From: Castanea sativa
Taxonomy: Eukaryota; Streptophyta; Magnoliopsida; Fagales; Fagaceae
Direction of reading: 5' to 3'
Length of the DNA: 64,000 bases
Assembly: GCF_040712315.1 (NCBI RefSeq)
Contig: NC_134018.1
Coordinates: 46,625,335 to 46,689,334, forward strand
How positions within the stretch are numbered: position 1 is the first letter of the stretch; every line of letters begins with the position of its first letter. This document shows positions 20,458 through 31,693 of the stretch, piece by piece. The notes under the pieces were generated by a model. That model had not been told where the DNA came from, made no database searches, and saw only the letters and a program-made list of their open reading frames with translations. The translations under genes and the position numbers were made by a program.

Positions 20458-23400
20458 TGATGGAAAAATAACATGGAGTGAATAATAAATTGATATTTCT
20501 ATGTTCACTTAAAGATGTTATTAAAAGTGGTAAAAATCTTGAATCCTACAGAGGGAAGGAAATAGATAATATATGAGTTTATATGCTCATGAGTTGGACA
20601 TTGGGTTGGGCTTTTGGTATATGTGGACTGAGCCTACTTGTCCAAATAATAATATTTTATTATTTTAATTTTTAAGTCAGTTAGACTGTGCACAACAGTT
20701 ATTATTGAAACAGAGTGTTTGTTCAGTAACGTATAATTTTTACATAGTCTCTCATTCATAAAAACTACTTTTTTCAAATAAAACTCCCTAGTGAGAATTT
20801 TAGTGCATTCATTCTGTGTCAAAGAGAGAGCAAGAGACATCGAGTAGTTCACTAAGCACAACCTTGTGTGCTTCGTTTTCGTGTTGTAGATCATTTTATC
20901 CTTGGAGGTAGACGTCAGTGAGTCTCAAAGCACCACAATGATTATGTGAGGGACGAAATCTGCTTTAAGGAGATTGTGTCAAACACAAACCTGATTTGAA
21001 TTGTTCATCTTTCACGCATTTGGACTGTGAGTTTTAATTATTTACAGATTTCTCTTTATATATATATATGTATATCTATATATTTAGTATTTATTTGTTG
21101 TTGTTGCCTTGTACATCTATTTGTATTATTACTTTTTTTTAGATCAGTGTTTTATTCCTTTTGCTTTATCACAAAAATATATTGTTGATATATACCCAAC
21201 AATCTTAAAGTAGACTTTTAAAATATATTTTAATTTATTTTTGTGATTTAACGGTGAAAGGAATTTGTGCTTATTATAAAACACTAAATCGGTAACATCT
21301 CCGTAAAACTTAGAAAATTGGTTTGTGTTTATCGCGTACTATTATGATAACGTGGGTTACGTGATTCACTAAAATTGGTATAGTTGTTCATCTTTCCTCT
21401 TCCTTTTTATAATATTTTATTAGAGTCCTTTCTCATATATGAATCTTTGGTGCCTGCAGTGTTTGATGTTGAAGGATAGTTGATTTATAATATTTTATAT
21501 TAAGATATTTGTATTCCTTAATCTTTGTTTGACTAAGATATATATATACATACTTTGATTGTGTTCCTAAGAAACACTGTAAGCAGATTTCTTTCACTTT
21601 TTAAATATCTTTGGTATAATAATATAATATTCTATTTGACGTTAAGTTTATATGTCTTATTTGCTTGGCTGGGTTTCTGAGGTTCTATTGTTTAGTTTAT
21701 CTGTACTGTGGTTGTTCTATTTCTGCAATTCGGTGTTACGTTTGAAAGTATATATTTATAATTATTTCTTTAACTTGGCTAGTAATTCTTAAGATGTTAA
21801 ATACTGCTTGTGTTTGTGAATGTATCAATAAACATTATCTTGGTTGGAGATATTAATATTGTGCTGTAAATATTTGAGGATAATGATATTTGATAAATTT
21901 TTGGCATTTAATAGTTTGATTAAGAGACACGATTTTTTTGAAACTGTTTTAATTTGTCATATACGTTGGTATATATAAATGAAGACATGCTTATTTTCAT
22001 TTGGCCTTTGCTTACGGGATATTTCAATGATTATTTGTCAGATGAATTATTTATATTGATATCTTACCTTAAACTTTATAACGATGATCCCGTTTGGTGG
22101 TGCTTGTTCAAAAGGATGTTCTTGGCCTTTTTATGTGCAAATGGTGTATGGGCTTGATGAATAAAGAAAATTCGAAATTTTGATGGAGGCAATTTTTTAT
22201 TTATTTAATTTTTAATCCATTTAAATGCGTTCAATTTTGGGCGTGGCTGCCATTTTATAGTTTTGGTTAGCCTTTACTAATTTATTAAGTAATCCTCTAT
22301 TTGATAATTAAAATATCATAATAAGAGCTATTATTAATAAGTTCAAATGCGTGGATATAAGCCCAAGAATGAGACCAATTGCACACTAGTGGGGCTGTAA
22401 TTATAGGGTTTCACTCTGAGTTAGAGTGTGTACAGTTCACCTCTTGGCCAGAGATGCTATTTATTTATAAAGTTTAAGGCACAATTATTGTATTGATAAG
22501 GAGGACACATGATTATTGTATTTAAGCACGTATAATCTTATTTAATTAAATACATGTATATATATTTTGAGCATATGTGAACTTGATTGGATATTAATGT
22601 GTTTAATCTCAATATATGCTTTGTAATATTTCTTTGGATGAAATATATGTTATACACCTTAGTTAAACATACTTGAGTTGTCAAAAATTTGGAATGCACA
22701 AGAGTATGTTATAAGTGCTTATTAAGTAAACAAGGATGAGACATTAGAGATGTCCATTCATTATAAGAATGAAGTTGAGAAATAATTTAATGAATGTAAT
22801 AAGTTCTTGATTACCATAGAACTTGTGGGGGGAAGCTATTATTTCCACTATTTTTTCATTGAAATGCCTTTAAAGAAACCACCAAGACACCTTGTGAATT
22901 ATGAAAAGAGTGATCGCTTTTCTATAAACTCTTTAAATGTGGGGGTGTTTGATAAATGTGGTGGTTCCTATTCCTAAAGGATAAAGAACCATTGATTGTG
23001 TTTTCATTGGTTATGGTCATAACAGTAGTGCATAGTGCTTTTCTAATTTATGAATCTATTATTCTCATATGCATGAAAATTAATTAGAATATATTTCAAG
23101 TGTTAAACTTTCTTAAAGAAATTTTAAGTCTACGTTTAGTATCTCTCATGATCAAGAGTTGATGGAAGAGAGTTTGAGCCTAAGTGTAGTAAAAGGACAA
23201 ATGTCATGGTGGATTGGTCCAAAATTTCAAATTTATATATTAGAAGATGAACTTAAAGCTTCAAAGAAGCAAAATCCTAAAGTGCCTTCTTGGAAAAGAG
23301 ATTGTCAATAGTGCAATAAATCCATCTTTGAAATCTATACATAGTAATTGGTGGATCTACCACCTACAAGTTTGAGAGTTGATGATATTTTTGACTATTA

Positions 23401-25302
23401 CAATGCGAGACTTGTTTTAGAAGGCTACAAACAAAAGGAAGATGTGAGTTTTCTTGATACACAATAAACCAAAGGGGTTTATGATTCTTGTACAAGGAAA
23501 CAAAGTGTGCAAACTTGTTGAATCTTTGTATAGATTGAAGCAAGTTTCAATGCAATGACATGAGAAATTTGACAATAAGATGATGTCAAATGAGTTTAGA
23601 TTTAATGCAACTAGTGTGTGATGTGAAATATATCACAAGAGGCTATGTCATTGTGGGATATGCTCGTGTAAGTGTTATAGATGTGATACAAGAAATGAAA
23701 ATTTATAGTACATCTAATGGACTTGTCTTGTCTCAATCATATGAGAAATGTGACGACAGTCTAGTGAGAACATCTTATGCAAAGAGCATATATATTTTTT
23801 TGGAAGTTAATAAATCTAAACAGACATGCATTGTTGGATACTTGTGCCTCCTATTTGCATATATTGGTTGGGCATAGAGTTATGATAGGTCTCGACATAA
23901 TTGTTGGAGACATAATACCATGAGACAGTTGCTCTCAAGTGGAAGTTGTTCCAAATTACAAAACAGATCCGTAATTAGTTGTTTAAGTAGAGAGCAAGTA
24001 AACCGCTCATTGAGGGGGTTAAAGCCTAATACTTAAAAGTCTTCGGGATGGCAACCCAACCTAGCTGACTGGAGATCCCAAGATCTAGGTTCAGAGGGAC
24101 AACCGAATTGTGGAGACTATTTTTATTACTATGGAGATTACATCTCTCTCTCATTCCTATGATGAAATAGTGATGTCTGTAAGTGATATTCAGGGTAAGC
24201 TTTGCTTTTAATGATTCTTATATCTTGGAATTCCAAGTGGGGTATAGCAGGATACTCTTAATAAGAATTACCTATATGAGTGTGAAGTGGGCCGCTTCTA
24301 TGAGAGTTTCAAGGCTGAATTCTCTAAAGCAATTCATGAATTTACCAGGATACGTTCAGGGCCGAAATGAACACAATTATAAGAACAAAATATGTCCGAA
24401 AAAGAACCGTGTGAATTCTATTGTCTTGGTATACACAAATGGCTGAATAGTTCAAGACATCATGTTCACTGGTTAGCTAGTATATGCGATAGTCTTTCAC
24501 AAATGAAAGTTCAAAGTCACAAGTTACTTCTCCCGATACAGTAACTTTCTTTCTACTCTCTCTGTGTCTGTATCATCATTTACATTGTATTTATCAATTT
24601 ATATTCATGTGGGGGATTGTTGGAAAAATAGCATGGAGTGAATAAGAAATTGATATTTTTATGTTCACTTAAAGATACTATTTATTAAAAGTAGTAAAAA
24701 TCCCGAGTCCCACATAGGAAATGAAATAGGTAATATATGAGTTTATATGCTCATGAGTTGGACATTGAGTTGGGCTTTTGGTATATGTGGACTGAGCCTA
24801 TTTGTCCAAATATTAATATTTTATTATTTTAATTTTTGAGTCAGTTAGTTTGTGCACAACAGTTATTACTGAAACAGAGTGTTTGTTCAGTAACGTATAA
24901 TTTTTACATAGTCCTTCATTCATAAAAACAATTTTTTTCAGAGAAAATTCTCTAGTGAGAATTTTAGTGCATTCATTTTGTGTCAAAGAGAGAGTAAGAG
25001 ACATTGAGTAGTTCGTAGAGCACGACATTGTGTGTTTCATTTTCGTGTTATAGATCATTTTATCTTGGGAGGTAGACGTCCGTGAGTCTCAAAGTACCAC
25101 AGTGATTGTGTGAGGGGCGAAAATCTGTTTTAAGGAGATTGTGTCAAACACAAGACTTGATTTGAATTGTTTATCCTTCACGCATTTGGACTGTGAGTTT
25201 TTAATTATTTGCAAGTTTCTCTTTATATATATATATATTTAGTATTTGTTTGTTGCTGTTGCCTTGTACATCTATTTGTGTTATTGCTTTTTTTAGATCT
25301 AT
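20458..25302 (+). mobile_element. Degenerate Copia LTR retrotransposon
   Basis: The left LTR (20458-21201) begins TGATGG and ends ACCCAACA. The right LTR (24618-about 25302) begins TGTTGGAAAAATAGCATGGA after a purine tract GTGGGGGAT (24609-24617), and lacks its last 50 or so bases. LTR blocks match closely, for example GGACTGAGCCTA and GGTAGACGTC. Copia reverse transcriptase remnants lie at about 23440-23880: NKVCKLVESLYRLKQ, HEKFDNKMMSNEF and MKIYSTSNGLVLSQS. All frames are broken by stops and deletions, gag, protease and most of integrase are not recognisable, and no standard tRNA-Met primer site follows the left LTR. The element cannot move on its own. Confidence 0.85.
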
Positions 25303-25555
25303 GTTTTAACTAATGCTTAAAAAGACTAAATTAATTAGTTTTGAATCTGATTAAAATTAGCTTAAGTCTCAAAGTATATCATTGAAATTTACCAAAAAAG
25401 AAAAATACTACTAGTGCCACTAACATGGTATGATATTATATTATCGTTTAAAAAAAAAAAAGAAATATATTACCAAAATCTTAAAACAGTAAAGAAAAGA
25501 AAAGGAAAGGAAAGGAAAAGAAGTTATTGACACACTAATAATTATTTAATTTCAC
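25303..25555. repeat. Right copy of the ~250-bp direct repeat
   Basis: Homologous to 20211-20457 and begins directly at the truncated end of the right LTR (ACTAATGCTTAAAAAGACTAA). Confidence 0.85.
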
Positions 25556-27226
25556 GTCACTTTTATTCTATTGACAAATTATGTATAGCGGTTATTGACA
25601 TTTAAATAAAAGTTTACTTTTTTATAATTTTTTCAATTAAGAAGTTTTTCCCTCTAAAAAAAAGTAAGAAGTTTTTATTTATTTATGGGTTATGAATAAA
25701 ACAACATTGTTTTTCGTGGATCCATCATTAATATTTGTTTATTAGATATCAATCATAAAAGATCTCATCATATTAATTATGAAAAAAAAGCCATCATTTT
25801 TTTCCCTTGTTTTATTGTTTTCTCTAATTATTTTCATGCTTAAGACCAAGTGTTGGAAGGGATTCTTCTCTTTTGACTTTAGGATGAGAATGAGCTTAAA
25901 TTTACCCCCTGTTTTTTCAATTTTGTTGAAGCATTTTTAAACCACTAAAAGCATGAGATTTCTATAAATAACTTATTTAATAATCACCAAGAAGCATGAG
26001 ATTATTGATCCCCTCTGTCTCTAAGCTAATTTATGCTTCTAAATGAGCTGCCATAGTTGAAAAGATGTGAATGGCTTTTTTCTTGAAGTATATTTTTTTT
26101 TATGAACACAGACTTGGCATTTCTGGAAGCATATATTGTCTACTTTGAACACAGACTAGGCATTTCTTTTTTTTCTATCTGTGCAAAATTCTGGTAAAGA
26201 TTTGGGGATAAATTCTGGGATTTTGCTAGACAAGACATATCTTTTTTTTTTTTTTTTTTTTGAGAAACTCTAGACAAGACATATCAATATATCATAATCA
26301 GACAGCCAAATATATAACTATGTGGCCATGCACGTGTACAGTGTAGCTTTACATCATTAACGCAGTACTCCCTATAATTTTCACCAGGTAGGAAATGGAC
26401 AGGTACCTTAAAGTTATAAGGCACAAAACTTTATTGTATGTGCTATCATATAATTCATAGGGGCCCTCCTAAAATTTAATGCCTTTTCTGGGAGCTCATG
26501 TATGGCGTAAACTCCCATTGAAAGATTCTATTGCTCATTGCTTTCTTGCCAACTTTTATTCCCTTTCTCCTGCCGCTGCCAGACAACTGTAAGGTAGTGT
26601 GTCCTCTTCTATACTTCTTTTTCATTTGTCTTTTTGTCCATACAGAAAAATTTTAAGTGGGAATTCCTTTTGAAAACCAAAACAAAAAACTTTGTCCAAA
26701 TGGTAAATTAAACTCTCATTTGAAAGCTCATACTTTTATATAAGTTGTTAAGTTATGACAATTGAAACATTTTTTCAATATTTATCAAAAACAACCAATG
26801 GAAAAGCTTTTTATTCAGATTCAATTCCAATTTTTTTTTTTAAATTCTTTGCTTCGATTCCCCTTTCCTAAGGATTATTTTGACTGATTACTATTTAGGG
26901 GCAAAATTATTCTTCCTTATTAGTGTTGTCTTTTTCTCTCTTTATTGTGTTTTGTACTTTATTTCTCACTTAGAATTTTCATTTTAACATGTATAAAAAG
27001 ACACTTGCCGACAAAAACTAATGTCATTTGGGTCACAAACAAATGTGAATAAAGTTATGAAGTGTTTAGCTTGTCATGTGTTACAAAGTCCGTGGTTTAG
27101 AATGAAACAAATAAAAATTCATGATCTAAATGATCTAATTTGTTACAAGGGATAGACTAAGTTATGTCCTTATTTCTTATTATTATTAATATGAACTTTC
27201 CCCAAAAATAAAGATCATTTGAACAC
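25556..27226. other. Spacer, no gene seen
   Basis: AT-rich. About 26090-26290 contains two altered copies of a GAACACAGACTxGGCATTTCT segment and two copies of CTAGACAAGACATATC, so there are small local repeats. No coding sequence or known microRNA sequence is recognised. Confidence 0.5.
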
Positions 27227-27229
27227 TAA

Positions 27230-27373
27230 GGGTTCGTTTGTTACGTGTATTTAAACAATAGTTTTCAGTTTTTTTTTTTGAAAATACGTGTGGGTGAAAA
27301 AATTTGTAAAAATACGTGTAATATTGTTTAAAAATTAAAAATATATGTTTAAACACATATACCAAACATGCTT
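27230..27373. mobile_element. MITE with TAA target duplication
   Basis: Flanked by TAA (27227-27229 and 27374-27376). The left end GGGTTCGTTTGTTACGTGT pairs imperfectly with the right end, whose minus strand is AAGCATGTTTGGTATATGTG. The 3-bp TWA target and GTTTG core fit PIF/Harbinger-type MITEs. Confidence 0.5.
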
Positions 27374-27376
27374 TAA

Positions 27377-28917
27377 GCGATACATAGTACGACATAGACG
27401 AAACAAACAATTAAAGAATCGATTTAAAACATAAAATACGTGCTTATTACATGATAGTTGGATATTGACTCATTGAATAGTCATGAATTACCAAGAAATT
27501 AAAGAAATTTAGTTAGGGCCCCAAAACCAATGGAAGAGCAACAACACATCAAAATAGGTGCATCAAAAGGTCGAGTCATGGAGGACTTGTGTCCCATGAC
27601 AATCATTAACAACCGTCAATTCTCAAGTATAAAATACAGCTATAATTTTAGAGGACATCCCACCAACATTATGTCAAAATTATACTTGTTAATCCTTATA
27701 ATTTCTCCTACTAGCTTAGGTTAAGCATCGGCTCTAATTATAGTTTCACGTCAATTGAGTAAATTTCTTCCTGTTAAGGATAAGATTAGCAAAAAATCCA
27801 AAATATGAATCCAAGCTAGTTGTGATAAAGAGGAGTCTTTGAATTCCAAAATTCAAAAGAGTTATACTGATAATAATCAAGCTAGTGATAAGAACAGGGG
27901 CCAAAGACAGCCAACACTATTTTGGTAAGGTTGGAAAATTCAATCACTGTCTTGCACTCATTTGCTTTCAAACTTCCCAATGCTTTTTTTTTTCTTCCAT
28001 GTTTTCTACTCTATGCACATGAGACACCTCAAAAATCTCATAGATCGATAAGTGTGGTAGATTAAATTAAGACCTCCAAATTTATGTCTCCACCTAAGAA
28101 ATATTTTAAAAAAATCATATTAAAGTTAGGGCTTTTGAAGTTTGAGTCCAAAATATTATTGGAGAGTACCGGTATAATGGCACTTAATAGGATAAGCCGT
28201 AACTGATCCAAATGTATTAGTACCTATTTATTGTTGGTTTAAATAGACTATTTTGAGTTTGGTTTGGGTTGGAAGTTTGAAATCCATTTAGATTGGTATC
28301 CATTAAAACCAACCCATTTAATGGGCTTTGAAACTGAGCTCACCGCTTGGGATTTGCGAAGAGCTGGACATGCCTTACTGCCTTGTTGTATCTATTTCAT
28401 TAGGCTTTTTAGTTTCTGTCAGCAGACAATTTGTATTTTAGACAATGCCTTATTGCCTTGTAGTATTTTAGACAATAGAGCCTCAATAAAAAGGATTTTT
28501 GGGTCTTAACCCACCAAATTTTAGGCCCAAAGCTTTTTGTTAGATGCCTGTCATTGCAAATAAAGTTGTGGGCCTTATGGCCCTAGCTAACAAGCAACCC
28601 GGTTCGTTTCCTCTGCATTTGGAGTCCAAGTTGGGGACTTTGAAAGTATTTATTTTTTATTTTTATGCAGTGGACTTTTAATTAATTCCTTTCATTTCTA
28701 TAACTTCCCTTCACTTGAATGAAGTATTTCTATCCACTTCAGTTAAAGAAGTTGCCAAATAAGTTATTTCAACTTTCAAAATGACGTAGTTTAGTGTTTT
28801 GAATTTCTAAAAAAATGTCGTTCTTAGTATTGTATTAAATTTTGGACAAAGTTAGATAGTGTAATTTATAATTTTACCAAAAATTTAACTACAATATATA
28901 TTATCTTATCACACTTA
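27377..28917. other. Spacer, no gene seen
   Basis: No gene, RNA or defined element recognised; the short open frames have no motifs. Confidence 0.5.
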
Positions 28918-29155
28918 GGTTGTGTTTGGGAACTTAGATTTGGATTTGGATTTGGATTTGGATTTGAAATTCATAGACTTGAAATTAAGGGATTTCAAAT
29001 CTAACCATTTTAAAAGTTTAAAATCATTGGTGGATTTGTCAAATCTAAATCCTTGACATTTTTAAATTTTCCAAATAAGTTATTTAGATTTTAATTACCC
29101 AAATCCAAATTCAAATGCCCAATTCATATCATTCAAATACACCATAGACTTTTTA
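28918..29155. mobile_element. Possible MITE with ATTTGG repeats
   Basis: Begins GGTTGTGTTTGGGAAC, carries four GGATTT(G) hexamer repeats at 28942-28967 and contains a reverse-complement arm (CCAAATCCAAATTCAAATGC) near its right end. Termini are poorly matched, so the call is weak. Confidence 0.35.
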
Positions 29156-30169
29156 AATTTGAAATCATTTTTTTAACAGATGAATTTAAAATCAAATTTT
29201 ACTTTTTGTAGTCTTAGTAAGGGGGGAATTTATTTAAATAGAAAGAGCAAATACATTAAAGTTCCATTGATCAAAGTTTTTTCCATACCTAAAATCAAAA
29301 AATACAAATGACTTATTATGTAAATGAAATGACAAATAATCTTTTTTACATCATAACCAAAATTAATAAAAAGGTAATTCCAAATAATATTTGTGTTTTG
29401 TATACAAAAGAGGAGTCTTAAATACAAAAATTATGACTTCGGTAAGATTTTGTTTGTCGTTGATGGGGATGGAAAAAATTCCTTGTCCAGCTTTGTCCCA
29501 TTTCAACTTTTTCAATCTCGAATAAGCGATGAGAGTAGAAATTGAATGATTTATACATTTAATTTAATATAATTTTTTTTATTTATAAATGTCATATTTT
29601 AAATTAATTTTATTGTTTATATTCTACTAGATTAGTAGTATCTCAAACTCTTATCTTCTCTCTTTTAATACTCTCATGATTGTTCCTCTCATTTTTGGTT
29701 TATCTCTACTTTATTAGGAATAACAATATATTTCAAATTCATTTCCAATGGGATTTGTCTCATTTTGGTGGAAAGAGATTTCTTTTGCAACAAAATAAAA
29801 ACGAGACACCCTTGATTTGAAATTATCTCACCCTGTTATCATCTTTAATGGTTATTGATAATATAAGACTATGCATGTGGCTTTCTATGTGGGTTGAACA
29901 AGGTTTTGAACGTTGGCTGAATTCTTTAAAAAAAAAAAAAAAAAACAAAACAAAAATCATCAACAAAACAAAACAAACTTAGGCAGAATCTTAAAATGAG
30001 TTTCAAGTTGAAAGACAGGGCAGACACGTAAGTCTCACCCAATCCTAATACGACATCGTACGATGTTTTTTTTTTTAATCCAACTAAGGAAAAACCAAAC
30101 ATCTCCGACAAAAAGCACACCAGAGACCACGAAGAAGAAAAAAAAAAAACTTGGCTTTTGACACACAGA
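29156..30169 (+). promoter_or_regulatory. Spacer and upstream region of the SDIR1 gene
   Basis: 29156-29900 is AT-rich with no gene. The 200 or so bases before the first 5'UTR exon are richer in GC and contain CGTACGATG and CTCGGACTCGG-type sequence. No TATA box can be named with confidence. Confidence 0.35.
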
Positions 30170-30318
30170 ACAGAGCGCGTCCGACTCGGACTCGGAGGAT
30201 CTCTCCGATTCAACTCAGTCCGTTCCCATTCAACGGAGATCGAAAGAACGTTGCATTTGATCGAAACGGGCTGTGTCCAAATTCGTAGATAGAGAAAACT
30301 TTTTTTAGATCTGACTCT

Positions 30319-31596
30319 GTAAGTTTGGAATCTACTTTTTTTTTTTTTTATTTGTCAATCTCTCTTTTGCTTTTAGATCACTTTTCGTTTCTTTTCATGA
30401 TGAAAGATCACTGAGCTTTGTTAGTATGAGATATATGCGATAATGTGTGTTTTCTATGTTATGAGATTGATTGCTGACTTTTGATTAGTGGGTAATGCTT
30501 GGAATGTGGTTTTGGGATTAGGGTTTTGGTTTATCTCAAATTCTATCACTGAAATGTAACATTTTTTTTTTTATGTGTAATTTGTAATGTTGGAATTATA
30601 TCTTAACTGGGTTTTGGGTTTTATTTTTTTGGTTGCTCTGGTTGTTGTCTTAGAGAGTCTGAAAGAATTTGTAGAAGTAGTAGGATTTTCCTATTATATA
30701 TAAAATTAAAAGTAAAACGAAAATTGTAGAATTATTTTCTGTGTGAATTCCATGTGACTTAGGCATTGCTTATTAGGCTAAATTTGCTTATGTGAATGTG
30801 CTTCCAAATTAATGGTTCTGAATGCAATGCACCCATTTGAGGGAGTGGATGGCTGGCTAAAAGCGTTGGAAGAATGATATTAATTGCTAAGGCTGATTCT
30901 ATACTCGTTCTCTGTTGTGTAAATGACTCACATTTTACACGATGCCCCATTTGTGGTTGTTATTTTGTCAATGTTGTGAATTTAGTATTTCATGTTTTTG
31001 TTTTTGTTTTTTTTTTTTGGATAAGTTATTTCATGTTAATATCTTGATGGGTGTGTGTTCCTGTTCTTGTTCAAAACTTGAGCACTTTTGGCTTTATAAT
31101 ATAAACTTTCTTAGTCTTATGGAGGCGTGACTTGGTTTGTAATATTGTATTTAAGAAATCATTAAGAGTCTTTACCCAACATTATCTTTTTCCTTTCTTT
31201 TTTTTTTTAATCAAAAGACAACAACAAAACACCCAAGCCTTAGTCTCAAATTTTTGGGGGGATGAACCCTTGTTGGGTTTGTTTATGCGCTATAGAATTT
31301 TCTTCACTAGATGTTTGACTGTTTATCCATTGCAGACCTCATAGTTTTGGGACTAAGGTTTTGGGTGGTGGTGGTGGTGTTGCTGTTGTAGATGTTTGAA
31401 GGTTTATCATTTGAACATTAATTTGGTTCTATTTAGATCTATTGGTCATTTGCATGGATCATAGTCATACACATTGGGTTTCTAATTTGTTAATATGTTC
31501 ATCATCACTTGTTAGTGTCTTGATTGCATTTAACCTCTTCTCTTTTAGCATGCATTACTTATATTGCATTAATATGTGTGGATTTGGATTTTGCAG
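30319..31596 (+). other. Long 5'UTR intron of SDIR1
   Basis: Donor CTCT|GTAAGTTT at 30318/30319 and acceptor GATTTTGCAG|ATTAAAAGG at 31596/31597. The upstream exon is about 30170-30318 (start not fixed). An intron of 1,278 bases ahead of the start codon is inferred from these signals. Such leader introns often raise expression, but that is not shown here. Confidence 0.6.
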
Positions 31597-31693
31597 ATTA
31601 AAAGGACTATTTTGTAGGTGCTCTATATATTTCAGTGAACCTGTGAAGCAGTCACTCTATACTCCAGTGAAGCTCTCATAAACTTCTACAGCC

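Noticed and set aside
20634..20894. Minus-strand 86-codon frame, similar to one at 24813-25058
   Set aside because: Both lie in the two LTRs of the Copia element; the frames are alike because the LTRs are copies, not because they encode a protein.
23590..23877. 95-codon frame as a separate gene
   Set aside because: Its EMKIYSTSNGLVLSQS segment is Copia reverse transcriptase-like; it is part of the decayed element.
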